Origin: JANQPA01 sp964628385 | Lineage (GTDB): Bacteria > Bacteroidota > Bacteroidia > Chitinophagales > Saprospiraceae | DNA length: 64,000 bases | Direction of reading: 5' to 3' | Assembly (NCBI GenBank): GCA_964628385.1 | Contig: CAZVOD010000014.1 | Span: forward strand, 1-64,000 | Shown: positions 1-8,796 of the stretch, piece by piece | Layout of the letters: every line of letters begins with the position of its first letter | How positions within the stretch are numbered: the stretch's first letter is position 1 | Notes under the pieces: generated by a model | Databases searched by the model: none | Told to the model about the DNA's origin: nothing | Seen by the model: only the letters and a program-made list of their open reading frames with translations | Program-made: the position numbers and the translations under genes

Positions 1-46
1 AGTATTTGCTGCACAATGTTTTGTCTGCAAACATGAAACGACATTT

Positions 47-2023
47 TTAAACAACGTCTACTTCCAAATTTTGATCATTCTTTGGAATATCCATGGTAAA
101 AGTACTGCCTGAACTAGGGTGAGAATCCACAGCAAAAGTCCCCGAAAGATAATCGATATTAGACTTGATACTGTGCAGACCTATGCCAGAATGTGGATCT
201 AAAGGATCATAATTAAACCCTTTCCCATTATCCATATACATGATATTCCAGCTATCGTAATGTTCTGTAAGAATTATTTCTATCCTATCAGCCTGAGCAT
301 ATTTGAGGGTGTTATTGAGTAATTCTTCAATAGCTCTGAACAGGATTAACTCTGCTTCCTTATTAAGACGATCTTCGAATCCGTCTATGGCAAGATCCAC
401 CTTTAAACCAGATTCTCTAGTACGATCAGAAAGCGTAGCGATCCCTGCCGGTAAGCCCACTTTTAAAAGTGAAGGAGGTAGTAATTCGTGGGCGATTTTT
501 CTGTTCTTTTGTGCTGAATCTGATAGGAGTTGCCCCAAACTAGCAAATTCTTGCTTGAATTTTGGAGCCGTCTCATCAATTTGATTAGATAAGGTGCTGT
601 ACTTATTGGTTATAAGGGTAAACAAATATCCCATACTATTGTGCAATTGCTCGGCGATAGCTTTTTTGGTCCTTTCCTGGCCAATGCGCTCGGCTTGTGA
701 CGCCTTAATCAATACATCATCACGAAGTGACTTGAGCTTTTGCCGGTCCAGTGCTTGCTTTTGCCTGTAGAAAAAGTATAATATCAGGATAATCGTACCG
801 ATAAATATCATTGATATCGTTAATATACGATTTCTAAATCGGACTTCCTTTATTTTTTCCTGATTTTCTTTATTCTCAAGTTCTTTTCTAGCTATCTCTA
901 TATTTTTTTGATTGACGGCGGAGGCTTCTATGAGCCGATTATTCTCTTCATTTTTCAGCTCTTCATTAATGCGACCCCATGCAGAGAGGTAGCTATAGGC
1001 TTTTTTGTATTCTGCAATTGCATTATGGGTTTTTGCAGAGAGAAGATTGAAGTCGGCCATAATGCGGAGTTCCTTATATTCAGCAGGTATTTTTTCAAAC
1101 AACTGTAACTCGCTAAGCGCATTTGAATATTCCTCTAGTTCATTGAAAAGACTGGCTCTATTGAGATAGGACCTGGCCAATCCTCTCTGGTCATTTAGTA
1201 TTTGCTTAGCTAATAGTGAACTATCGTAATACAATTTAGACTGACTGTAATTTTTGAGCTTCATACAGAGGTTGGCTTTGGCGTCGTATACTTTGGCCAT
1301 GCTGTAGGGGGAGCGCCGATAGAGCTCATGGCTTTTGTCGAGGTAGCTAAAGATCTGTGCACTAGAGTCATTACTATGCAAAGCAGTTAGCGAAGTGACG
1401 TAGTTGTGCAAGGCAGTGGCTAGCCTAATAGAATCTCTGCGCTGTAAGCTATCGCGTAGTGTAGTTGTACTTATCGTAACAGCTTGTTGGTAAGCTTCCA
1501 TGGCCCTTTTCTCGTTGCCTTGCATTTGATATGCGATTGCTCTGTTGTTGTGTATGCCGGCAAGCAGTCTTGGTTGCTGTGGAGAAAGCTTTAAAGCATA
1601 GCTTAATGCACTGTCGCAATATTCCAGAGCCTTCATAGGGTAGGCGCCTCTTTGCGTTTCTAATAAGATTTTATCACTGTAAAGCCAGGTGGCCCATAAG
1701 TTTTCTTTGGAAAAGTTGTTGGTTACAGCCAATGCCTCAGTCAATAGGCTATCTGCCAGTTTGTAGTCATTCAAGCGCTTTGCTTTTAAGGCTTGCGCCC
1801 TATAGACGAAGGCCATACCCGCAGGATAAGCATATTTGGTACAATTTTGCTCAACTATACCAGCAACACTATCGGCCTTGCTATAGTCGTAACTTTTAGA
1901 GTGGTTCCAGACCTTAAGGGCTAGTGAATCAATGCCTGGATTAGTACCAAAATAAAAATAACCAAAGCTGCTTAGTGGTAAGATGAAAAATGAAATAACT
2001 GAAATTATTCTTACTGCACACAC
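47..2023 (-). CDS. TPR-containing sensor histidine kinase (HisKA_3/NarX-like)
   Basis: Membrane sensor kinase of 658 aa. An N-terminal hydrophobic segment (about residues 4-25) acts as signal or anchor. Residues 40-360 are helical and look like TPR repeats (a motif such as AGIHNNRAIAYQMQGNEKRA is typical). A coiled-coil follows, then a membrane helix near 395-415 and a dimerisation/phosphoacceptor region with H461 in AEQLHNSMG. The C-terminal HATPase domain shows an N box (ELLNNTLKYA) and G boxes (DNGKGF, GIGLHSI). By family knowledge it should phosphorylate a LuxR-type response regulator, which would be expected just beyond the left edge of the window. The residue after H461 is Asn, where HisKA_3 kinases usually have Asp. 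The ligand is unknown. The start at 2023 places the hydrophobic segment at the N-terminus. Confidence 0.88.
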   Translation of the reverse strand: MCAVRIISVISFFILPLSSFGYFYFGTNPGIDSLALKVWNHSKSYDYSKADSVAGIVEQNCTKYAYPAGMAFVYRAQALKAKRLNDYKLADSLLTEALAVTNNFSKENLWATWLYSDKILLETQRGAYPMKALEYCDSALSYALKLSPQQPRLLAGIHNNRAIAYQMQGNEKRAMEAYQQAVTISTTTLRDSLQRRDSIRLATALHNYVTSLTALHSNDSSAQIFSYLDKSHELYRRSPYSMAKVYDAKANLCMKLKNYSQSKLYYDSSLLAKQILNDQRGLARSYLNRASLFNELEEYSNALSELQLFEKIPAEYKELRIMADFNLLSAKTHNAIAEYKKAYSYLSAWGRINEELKNEENNRLIEASAVNQKNIEIARKELENKENQEKIKEVRFRNRILTISMIFIGTIILILYFFYRQKQALDRQKLKSLRDDVLIKASQAERIGQERTKKAIAEQLHNSMGYLFTLITNKYSTLSNQIDETAPKFKQEFASLGQLLSDSAQKNRKIAHELLPPSLLKVGLPAGIATLSDRTRESGLKVDLAIDGFEDRLNKEAELILFRAIEELLNNTLKYAQADRIEIILTEHYDSWNIMYMDNGKGFNYDPLDPHSGIGLHSIKSNIDYLSGTFAVDSHPSSGSTFTMDIPKNDQNLEVDVV

Positions 2024-2154
2024 TTTTTATTTACAAGTTATGGTATTTCTTTAATAATTACCTGGTTATATCTTGCTCACACAAAAAAATAATAAACCCT
2101 GTAAAAGTATAATAGACTAAAATGAAAAGGTATACAGGGGTTTAGCTTTTTACT

Positions 2155-2185
2155 CATTCTCGTACCTTATTTAGGTACGAGAATG
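2155..2185 (-). terminator. 12-bp perfect stem-loop after the Asp/Pro-repeat gene
   Basis: Arms 2155-2166 and 2174-2185 are perfectly complementary around a 7-nt loop. The hairpin begins 10 nt beyond the stop codon of the minus-strand gene ending at 2196. No U tract follows on the minus strand, so it could be a 3'-end stabiliser or a non-canonical terminator rather than a classic intrinsic one. Confidence 0.4.
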
Positions 2186-2195
2186 GTCAAATCTT

Positions 2196-2780
2196 CTAAT
2201 CTATATATTTGATATGGATAGTAACAGGTCTTTCTTTATCTAGATATTGTGATGCAAAAGGGTCGTACGCCGGTATCGGATCGTGAGGATTGGGATTCGG
2301 TATCTCAGGCGGATCGTCTGGATCGTCTGGATCGTCCGGATCATTTGGGTCAGTAGGATCAGTCCCCTCTACCGATCGGCTAGCTGTGCTTGTGGCAGTT
2401 GGGAGAATCAATTCGTCGCGGTACTTAAAGTAGCTCATTCTAGGATTAGCTTCATCACCATCCAGAATAACAGCACACTCAAACAGGGAATAATCGAGTA
2501 TTGCTTTTTCGGCAAAAAAAGAAAAGTTAAGCTGCTCTTGTTCTCTGCTGACAGGCAGTGTTGTAGAAGTACGTCTTACTTCTATCTTGAAACTGTAGCG
2601 GGCAGTTAACTCATCGGTAAGATCAAACGCTGGAGCTTTATTCACCAATTGAGTGATCTTTACATCTACATCTTGCGGGTCATAAGATTTTCCATCAATA
2701 ATATTCGAAATTAAAAGGTGCAGCCACCTGTCGTCAGTTCTACTGCGATAAAGGTGAGCTGCCTTAGCATCAGTGCTCAT
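2196..2780 (-). CDS. hypothetical protein with Asp/Pro repeat tract
   Basis: Unrecognised protein of 194 aa. It has no signal peptide or membrane segment. Residues 1-135 look like a compact alpha/beta domain of mixed composition. Residues about 139-167 form a low-complexity linker of DPNDPDDP-type repeats running into a proline-rich NPNPHDP stretch. The tail ends in a short strand (RPVTIHIKYID). It lies 79 nt downstream of a putative zinc peptidase on the same strand, so the two are probably co-transcribed and may be functionally linked, for example as substrate, inhibitor or accessory. That is inference from position only. Confidence 0.7.
   Translation of the reverse strand: MSTDAKAAHLYRSRTDDRWLHLLISNIIDGKSYDPQDVDVKITQLVNKAPAFDLTDELTARYSFKIEVRRTSTTLPVSREQEQLNFSFFAEKAILDYSLFECAVILDGDEANPRMSYFKYRDELILPTATSTASRSVEGTDPTDPNDPDDPDDPDDPPEIPNPNPHDPIPAYDPFASQYLDKERPVTIHIKYID
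2311..2364 (+). repeat. 9-nt coding minisatellite (six units)
   Basis: Six tandem 9-nt units of the type GGATCGTCT, degrading to GGATCAGTC, lie inside the minus-strand gene at 2196-2780. They encode Asp-Asp-Pro / Asp-Pro-Asn triplets. The first two units are identical and the third differs by one base, which suggests recent slippage expansion. Copy number changes would keep the reading frame. Confidence 0.8.
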
Positions 2781-2859
2781 AAATCGATTTTAGAAAGTTA
2801 ATAATAAGGAGGACCTTCGTTAAGGTCGGTGTTATTTTTATGTGACAGCGTAAAAAGTA

Positions 2860-3996
2860 CTATTCAGTTAATGACCGTGTTGCGAAATGCCCTCTTACAA
2901 TTCTCATTACTTCATGGGTTGATATACAGAGGCTTTCCAGAAAGTCTTCTCTTTTATTCAGATACTGTTCTGATGTATCCAGAAATGAGTGGGCCAAAAG
3001 GCTAAGGTTGACCTCCTCTATATCCTGGTTGAGTAAATGATGAACAGCTCCTATAAAAAGGTCATTGAGTAAAAAATTGATTCTTTTCAATACTGAAGCC
3101 GGATATCGGTTCGTCCTTCTCGCCGAAAGTCTAAAAATATCTATGCAGCTATTGTAAATAGCTCCTGAAAAAGAAAGACTTTGTTCATAATGATCATCTG
3201 TATGCTCCAGAAAATGGTTGTAATTGGATTTAACTATCAGGTTTCTAACCCCTTGATAGTGCTCATACAAATGATGACTGTACTGTTCGCCAATTCTGCT
3301 TATAAAGTTATCCTCCGAATCCGGAGCCATAAATTCCTGCGTACTTTCTATTGTTAGTTCGCATACATCATCCTGAGAGAGTAGTGAAAAAAACATCACC
3401 AAGTCAGAAAAAGCTTCCTTAAAAGCCTCTTTCTGAACATCGTGCCGGGACTTATCCAGGTTTGGAAAGAGTTGATACAAAAGATAATGCCCTACCTCGT
3501 GTGCAATAATGTCAAAAGACCGGCTGCACAGCATATCAAACCCTTCTAGATATAGGTCATTCAGATAAATCGTGTTTGTATTTTTAAAATACCCGATCAG
3601 TAAGTCTTCAAAATTATCTTCTTTTTCGTGATAATAATTGTTAATAATAATCCTGAGGTGCCCCTTGTCATAAACCCTCGAATGATCAGCCGGCTTACCA
3701 ATGCGTTTTAAGCTATCATGAAAAGTATTTATAACAATCTTGGCAGTACCATAAACATTGATCACATTCTTTTCCAGCTTGTTTTTTGGCAGGTAGCCGA
3801 TTACTGCACCTTTGCCCTGATCGTTAGGTACCACCGATAACCTCGTACTCACTTTAATGTACTCGTCTTGAACCTCAAACTTGTTTTCTTTTAGGCTATA
3901 CACGGGAGAAATAATCGCAGCGATTTCTGCAGGCCGTAGGCCAACCTCAGCAACGCTTTGATCTTGCTTCCATATTGATAGCTTGAAATAAACCAT
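2860..3996 (-). CDS. putative thermolysin-like (gluzincin) metallopeptidase
   Basis: Protein of 378 aa carrying HEVGH at residues 166-170 (HExxH zinc ligands plus catalytic Glu). About 20 residues later comes KEAFSD (193-198), which resembles the third-ligand motif (N-E-A-x-S-D) of thermolysin-type M4 gluzincins. The rest is not recognisable: residues 1-75 may be a beta domain, and 200-378 is helical. M4 enzymes normally have a signal peptide and propeptide; here there is neither an obvious signal nor a typical propeptide. The protein may therefore be cytoplasmic or use another export route. It is probably in an operon with the downstream Asp/Pro-repeat gene. The fold assignment rests on two motifs; substrate is unknown. 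Confidence 0.6.
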   Translation of the reverse strand: MVYFKLSIWKQDQSVAEVGLRPAEIAAIISPVYSLKENKFEVQDEYIKVSTRLSVVPNDQGKGAVIGYLPKNKLEKNVINVYGTAKIVINTFHDSLKRIGKPADHSRVYDKGHLRIIINNYYHEKEDNFEDLLIGYFKNTNTIYLNDLYLEGFDMLCSRSFDIIAHEVGHYLLYQLFPNLDKSRHDVQKEAFKEAFSDLVMFFSLLSQDDVCELTIESTQEFMAPDSEDNFISRIGEQYSHHLYEHYQGVRNLIVKSNYNHFLEHTDDHYEQSLSFSGAIYNSCIDIFRLSARRTNRYPASVLKRINFLLNDLFIGAVHHLLNQDIEEVNLSLLAHSFLDTSEQYLNKREDFLESLCISTHEVMRIVRGHFATRSLTE

Positions 3997-4596
3997 AGTT
4001 TTCCCCCTTCACCTATTAATTTATTGCCGAAATGAGTATTCCCTTTTGTTTATTGTTCCTTTCAGACTTAACAAAAGGTAAATTTATTTTCCTGGCACGA
4101 ATTTCGATATTTTATTTGTTTTGATCAATCGCCATTTTTAGGGAATCTGCTTATCACCAAAAATAGTGATTTACTTAAAGTAAATTTACTTTCGTATAAG
4201 TAACTTTTTTGACAATTTAATTGGGTAGATAAAGCATAAAAGGTGTATTTATTAAAAATTATACTTTTCTGCTAAAATTGATTAGACGACTGCCAATAAT
4301 GCCTATGTGAGATTTTTTTTTAAAAAAATGCCCCATCCCAAAGTCGGAGTGGGACGGAGCCTCTATTATAGATCCCTCTAGTTCTGCATCTTCGTATGGT
4401 CGGATGACCAGTTTTTATTTTATGACCTTAGCCTGTAACCTTTTAAATGCCTTCTTTTCAAAAATAATAATGTTTCAGTGTGGAGCTTTTCGACTAATGT
4501 CAGGTATACAGCCGATAAACGATCCTACGAGCGTATTTAATTGGTAGCTAATAGAAGTGGGGGTCCTAACGAGGCCAGGCCTCGCCAGGGCCTCAG
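3997..4596. other. 600-bp gene-free region
   Basis: AT-rich gap between the zinc peptidase gene and nadE, both on the minus strand. It holds one good minus-strand terminator (4322-4357). A GC-rich inverted repeat (GAGGCC...GGCCTC) at about 4571-4594 sits immediately after nadE and could be a first transcription stop. The peptidase promoter should lie near 4000-4100, but I find no exact TAnnTTTG element there. No tRNA or credible small ORF was seen. Confidence 0.55.
4322..4357 (-). terminator. intrinsic terminator downstream of nadE
   Basis: On the minus strand CCGTCCCA pairs with TGGGATGG (one G-U pair, 9-nt loop), followed 3 nt later by a seven-U tract. It lies about 240 nt beyond the nadE stop, so it is either a distal terminator for nadE or the end of an unrecognised short transcript in the gap. 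Confidence 0.7.
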
Positions 4597-6237
4597 CTAG
4601 GCAAGGTATTTTCCTACAATTGGCATTCTTCTGCCCATGCCGAATGATTTTTGTGATACCCGCAGGACAGGAGCAGTCTGGTACCTTTTGAATTCGTTGA
4701 TATTGACCATTCTCAGTATTTTCTTGACCAGGTTGTGTTTGTAGCCCATATCAATGATATACTGTGGACTTTTTCTGTTTTCTATATATTCAAACAGGAT
4801 TTTGTCAAGGATATCATAATCGGGGAGGCTGTCGGAGTCCTTTTGGTCGGGTCTGAGCTCTGCTGATGGGGGCTTGGTGATAATGTGTTCCGGAATAATC
4901 TCTTCGTCCTTATTAATAAATTTAGCCAGATCATAAACTTCGGTTTTGTAGAGGTCACCTATTACGGAGAGGCCACCGCACATATCTCCGTAAAGTGTTC
5001 CATAACCTACTGCCATTTCTGTCTTGTTGGAGGTGTTAAGGAGAATATTTCCAAATTTATTGGAAAAAGCCATGAGTAACATCCCACGGGAGCGCGCCTG
5101 AATATTTTCTTCCGCAATATTAAATGGTAATGCCCAAAAATGTGGCTCCAGCGCTTCCATGTAGGCATCATAAATTTTGGAAATCCCTATAATGTCGTAT
5201 TGCACGCCCAGGTTTTTCGCCAGCGTTCTTGCATCAGTTACACTGTGGTCAGAAGAAAACTGGGAGGGCATCAATACCACTCTTACGTTATCTTTTCCCA
5301 AAGCTCTAGCGGCGATAACAGCAACGACAGCAGAGTCAATACCACCAGAGAGCCCTAAGATAGCCTGCTTTAGATTCATTTTACCAAAATAATTCCTCAG
5401 GCCAACTATCAAAGCATCGTGAATGAGTTGCATTTTATTCTTATCCTGAAAGTGCTCTTTTTCACGGCCCTTTACTACTTCATCGAGGTCATAGGTCTTT
5501 ACCAGCTCCTCAAAATACGGTAGCTCTTCAAAAATGGTACTATCCGGCGAGACCACCAGGGAGCCACCATCAAAGATGAGTTCTGTCTGAGCGCCAGAGT
5601 GATTGACGTAAAACATCGGTACCTTGTATCTGTCTACATTAGTTTTAACCACATGTATTCTGTCTTTGGCTTGATCATAGTCAAACGGAGAGGCTGAAAG
5701 GTTAAGAATCAGGTCCGGTTGCTGAGGCATTACTTCATCTAAAGGACAAATGGTGTAGAGTGGGTTTTCATTACCAAGGTTCCAGATATCTTCGCAAATA
5801 GTCAGCGCTATTTTTTTCCCTTTATATTCTACCAGCCCAAATTCTGTAGCTGGTTCAAAATACCGATATTCATCAAAAATATCATATGTAGGCAGTAATG
5901 CTTTGTGCTGTATGTGTTTGATCTCTCCGTCGGCCAGAAAATAAGCCGAGTTATATAAATCTTTCCCTTTTACTACTGGATTTTTACTAGGAGATCCAAC
6001 CACGATAGCGATATCTCTGGAGGCCTCCGCCAGTTTATGGATGCAATTCATACTCAGGTGTATGAAGTCTTCAAATTCCAGGAAATCTCTGGGGGGGTAT
6101 CCGCAAGTAGCTAATTCACTGAAGCAGATCAGGTCAGCTTGTTGTTGCTTGGCTTGCTCTATAGCCTTTAACATTTTTTGCAGGTTCCCTTCAAAATTTC
6201 CGATATGATAATTTAGCTGTGCTATTGATATTCTCAT
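4597..6237 (-). CDS. nadE: glutamine-dependent NAD+ synthetase
   Basis: Last step of NAD biosynthesis: ATP-dependent amidation of nicotinate adenine dinucleotide with ammonia from glutamine. The 546-aa protein has the two expected domains. The N-terminal nitrilase-like amidase shows the Glu-Lys-Cys triad at E41 (FSELATCGY), K112 (HKALLPTYD) and C148 (TICEDIW). The C-terminal synthetase domain carries the pyrophosphate-binding P-loop LSGGIDSA near residue 297. The length fits the bacterial two-domain NadE form. It starts at the ATG giving MRISIAQLNYH, the normal family start. It is transcribed divergently from dnaX across 284 nt. Confidence 0.97.
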   Translation of the reverse strand: MRISIAQLNYHIGNFEGNLQKMLKAIEQAKQQQADLICFSELATCGYPPRDFLEFEDFIHLSMNCIHKLAEASRDIAIVVGSPSKNPVVKGKDLYNSAYFLADGEIKHIQHKALLPTYDIFDEYRYFEPATEFGLVEYKGKKIALTICEDIWNLGNENPLYTICPLDEVMPQQPDLILNLSASPFDYDQAKDRIHVVKTNVDRYKVPMFYVNHSGAQTELIFDGGSLVVSPDSTIFEELPYFEELVKTYDLDEVVKGREKEHFQDKNKMQLIHDALIVGLRNYFGKMNLKQAILGLSGGIDSAVVAVIAARALGKDNVRVVLMPSQFSSDHSVTDARTLAKNLGVQYDIIGISKIYDAYMEALEPHFWALPFNIAEENIQARSRGMLLMAFSNKFGNILLNTSNKTEMAVGYGTLYGDMCGGLSVIGDLYKTEVYDLAKFINKDEEIIPEHIITKPPSAELRPDQKDSDSLPDYDILDKILFEYIENRKSPQYIIDMGYKHNLVKKILRMVNINEFKRYQTAPVLRVSQKSFGMGRRMPIVGKYLA

Positions 6238-6354
6238 AAATTATTTGAATTAAGGGGGCAATTTATTATTTCTCATAACCTTAAACAAAAAATTAATCTT
6301 TTTGGCCTACGCTATTTTCAGGCATTACAAGGATGATGGCTAAAATGACAGTGA

Positions 6355-6384
6355 TTTAATATTTGATAATCGAGCGTAACTTTG
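6355..6384 (+). promoter_or_regulatory. putative dnaX promoter
   Basis: TAACTTTG at 6377-6384 matches the Bacteroidota -7 consensus TAnnTTTG. A TTTA lies 19 nt upstream (6355-6358) where TTTG would be expected. The resulting leader would be about 130 nt and contains a short AGCTCT/AGAGCT hairpin. Confidence 0.45.
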
Positions 6385-6521
6385 AGATAGGCCGTCTGGT
6401 TTTTTGTATATTAGTGATCATTTCAAAAATTCAAAATATCGGGTTTAGCATAATCGATAAGCTCTGGGAAAGAGCTGCTTGTAGTGTTAAGATTACTGCT
6501 GACCCGGATCAAAAATAGAGG

Positions 6522-8243
6522 ATGAGTACATTCATTGTATCTGCGAGGAAATACAGGCCAGTAAGGTTTGACGATGTTGTAGGCCAGGAGCATGTCACCC
6601 AAACTTTAAAGAATGCTTTAAAGAATGACCATTTAGCTCATGCGTTTCTCTTTTGTGGGCCCAGAGGAGTAGGTAAAACAACCTGTGCCCGTATTTTGGC
6701 CAAAGTGCTCAATTGTCAGAATAAAACTTCTGATTTTGAACCTTGTAATAAATGTGAATCCTGTATTGCTTTCAATGATAATGCTTCTTTTAACATCATG
6801 GAGCTGGATGCAGCATCCAACAACAGTGTGGAGCATATTCGGGCGCTGATAGAGCAAGTGCGCTTCCAACCTCAGCAAGGACAATATAAAGTCTTTATCA
6901 TCGATGAGGTTCACATGTTGTCCCAGCAAGCTTTTAATGCTTTTTTGAAAACATTGGAAGAGCCCCCCTCTTACGCGATCTTTATTTTGGCCACTACCGA
7001 AAAGCATAAGATCATCCCTACTATTCTCTCTAGGTGTCAAATTTTTGATTTCAAGCGTATCCAGGTATCCAGAACGGTAGAGCATCTGGCGGGGATATGC
7101 AAGGAAGAAGGTATAAAGGCTGATGACGATGCTTTGCACATCATTGCTCAAAAAGCGGATGGCGCTCTTCGGGATGCCTTGTCTATTTTTGATCGCATTG
7201 TCTCTTTTTCGGGCAACCAAATTTCTTATCAGGATGTAATAGCCAATTTGAATGTTCTGGACTATGACTATTATTTTAAACTGATGGAGGCCTTCATGAT
7301 GGAGGATATGCCCAGCATACTTTTGATGTTTGATGATATCTTAAGAAAAGGATTTGAGCCGGATATTTTTATTAATGGTCTGGCCTCTCATATTAGAAAT
7401 CTGATGGTTTGTAAAGATCCAGAAACACTACAACTACTGGAGGTTAGTGATAACCTAAAGGAAAAATATCAAGAGCAAGCTGGTCAGGTAAAGCTCAACT
7501 TTTTACTCAATGCGCTCAATTTGATTAATGATTGTGATATCAATTACCGGATGGCCAGAAATAAAAGATTGCATGTAGAAATGGCACTCATCAAGTTGAG
7601 CTATGTTAATAGGGCTGTAAAAATGGCTGGCCAGCCCGAAGTAGAAAATTTTGAAAAAAAAAACTTCTCAACTGAAATAAGCCGGGAAGAAGAGCAAGAC
7701 GAAGCACCCAAAGCAATAGAAACCTCTGAAGAAAGCCATAAAGAAGTTGCTGCGGCTGAAGAAACACCGAAGGCAGCAATAAAAAAGAGCAAGCGTCAGT
7801 TCAAAAAGCTGGATGTTAATGCACTGCTGGAGGAAGTAAAACAAGATACTCAACAAGCCGAAGAGTCAAAAAAAGATATAACGGCAGAGGCTGTACAGGA
7901 ACAGTGGGATGCCTATGTAGAAGGTCACGCTCAGGAGGGGATCAAAATATACCTCAGTAAGGCAGAATTGGAGGTCAAAGACAGAGAGATAACCGCTACC
8001 GTAGCTTCCGTTTTAGCTGAAAATGCCCTGCGGCAGGAAATTCCTCTGGTGGATCACCTAAGGGAATATTTCAGAGAACCAATGCTGTCTTTAAAAGTTG
8101 TTCTGGATAGATCAAAAGCGCCAGAGGTAGCAAAGCCCAAAAAAATGCTCACCAGCAAGGAGCGGCTAAAGGTTTTACATCAAAAAAATCCACTGGTAAA
8201 AGATCTGTGGCAGCGCTTCGGGCTCCGTTTTGATGAAGATTAG
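6522..8243 (+). CDS. dnaX: DNA polymerase III subunit gamma/tau
   Basis: Clamp-loader ATPase of the replicative polymerase, 573 aa. Walker A is GPRGVGKT (46-53). The zinc module uses C65, C75, C78 and C81. Walker B/DEVHML lies near 129-134, and sensor 1/SRC (ILSRCQIFDF) near 170. Residues about 230-365 form the collar domain. After residue 385 comes a charged, Glu/Lys-rich linker and then the tau-specific C-terminus, which would contact the polymerase alpha subunit. A run of ten A residues (7654-7663) sits exactly at the junction after the collar domain and both alternative frames stop at once, so a short gamma form is likely (see separate entry). The start ATG at 6522 yields the canonical N-terminus. 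Confidence 0.97.
   Translation: MSTFIVSARKYRPVRFDDVVGQEHVTQTLKNALKNDHLAHAFLFCGPRGVGKTTCARILAKVLNCQNKTSDFEPCNKCESCIAFNDNASFNIMELDAASNNSVEHIRALIEQVRFQPQQGQYKVFIIDEVHMLSQQAFNAFLKTLEEPPSYAIFILATTEKHKIIPTILSRCQIFDFKRIQVSRTVEHLAGICKEEGIKADDDALHIIAQKADGALRDALSIFDRIVSFSGNQISYQDVIANLNVLDYDYYFKLMEAFMMEDMPSILLMFDDILRKGFEPDIFINGLASHIRNLMVCKDPETLQLLEVSDNLKEKYQEQAGQVKLNFLLNALNLINDCDINYRMARNKRLHVEMALIKLSYVNRAVKMAGQPEVENFEKKNFSTEISREEEQDEAPKAIETSEESHKEVAAAEETPKAAIKKSKRQFKKLDVNALLEEVKQDTQQAEESKKDITAEAVQEQWDAYVEGHAQEGIKIYLSKAELEVKDREITATVASVLAENALRQEIPLVDHLREYFREPMLSLKVVLDRSKAPEVAKPKKMLTSKERLKVLHQKNPLVKDLWQRFGLRFDED
7654..7680 (+). promoter_or_regulatory. A10 slippery tract, candidate programmed frameshift/slippage site in dnaX
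   Basis: Ten consecutive A residues (7654-7663) cover codons 378-381 of dnaX. In the -1 frame the next codons are K-L-L-N and then TGA (7673-7675). In the +1 frame they are T-S-Q-L-K and then TAA (7678-7680). Slippage in either direction would therefore truncate the protein at about 385 aa, just after clamp-loader domain III. That is where gamma is made from tau by ribosomal frameshifting in E. coli and by transcriptional slippage in Thermus. I see no obvious strong stimulatory hairpin, so transcriptional slippage is the more likely route. Confidence 0.65.
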
Positions 8244-8270
8244 TGAAGATGAAAATAGCATCGGACAGAA

Positions 8271-8762
8271 CTAGAACAAACTTCCTTGCGGAGCGTAGCT
8301 CATAGGGTTTTCGTGGGCCAGAAGGCTTCTTTTCATATCCAGCCCGTAGAAATACCCTTGTAAATCACCGTTTTTGGCAATCATTCGATGGCAGGGTACA
8401 ATAATAGCGATAGGATTGTTACGGTTGGCTAAGCCAACGGCCCGCATTGCCGTTGGGTTATTCAGTTGCTCAGCGATAGCTGAATAGGTTGTCGTTCGAC
8501 CATAGGGAATTTTCAGCAGTTCATACCATACGCCCTTGCTAAATTCAGCGTGACCCTCAAAATCCAGCTTCAGGTCAAACGAGGTCCTTTTTTGATCAAA
8601 GTACTCTGCTAGTTGCTGTACGCAATTTTCCAGCAGTTCTGGCACTTCGTTTAATTGAATACATGGCGTCTTATTGACCATTTTTACCGATCGAATGCCC
8701 TTGTTGCTTCCTTTGATCTCAAAACAACCAAAAGGAGAGGGGCAAAAAGTGGTGTATATCAT
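8271..8762 (-). CDS. ogt: methylated-DNA--[protein]-cysteine S-methyltransferase
   Basis: Suicide repair enzyme that removes alkyl groups from O6-alkylguanine. The active-site motif PCHRMI lies near residue 123, and the GLANRNNPIAIIVPCHR context is typical. The Arg-finger/helix-turn-helix region (PYGRTTTYSAIAEQL) precedes it. I chose the ATG at 8762 (163 aa, MIYTTF); the longer frame begins at a GTG at 8780. It starts 34 nt after the hisIE stop on the same strand, so it is very likely co-transcribed with hisIE. It converges on dnaX with 27 nt between the ends. Ada-type regulatory domains are absent, so this is the stand-alone Ogt form. Confidence 0.93.
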   Translation of the reverse strand: MIYTTFCPSPFGCFEIKGSNKGIRSVKMVNKTPCIQLNEVPELLENCVQQLAEYFDQKRTSFDLKLDFEGHAEFSKGVWYELLKIPYGRTTTYSAIAEQLNNPTAMRAVGLANRNNPIAIIVPCHRMIAKNGDLQGYFYGLDMKRSLLAHENPMSYAPQGSLF

Positions 8763-8796
8763 GGTTTTTGAATTATACACCTAAGATACGGAATTG

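Noticed and set aside
4571..4594. GC-rich inverted repeat after nadE as a mobile-element remnant
   Set aside because: No second copy, target duplication or transposase sequence in the window; more likely a 3'-end hairpin.
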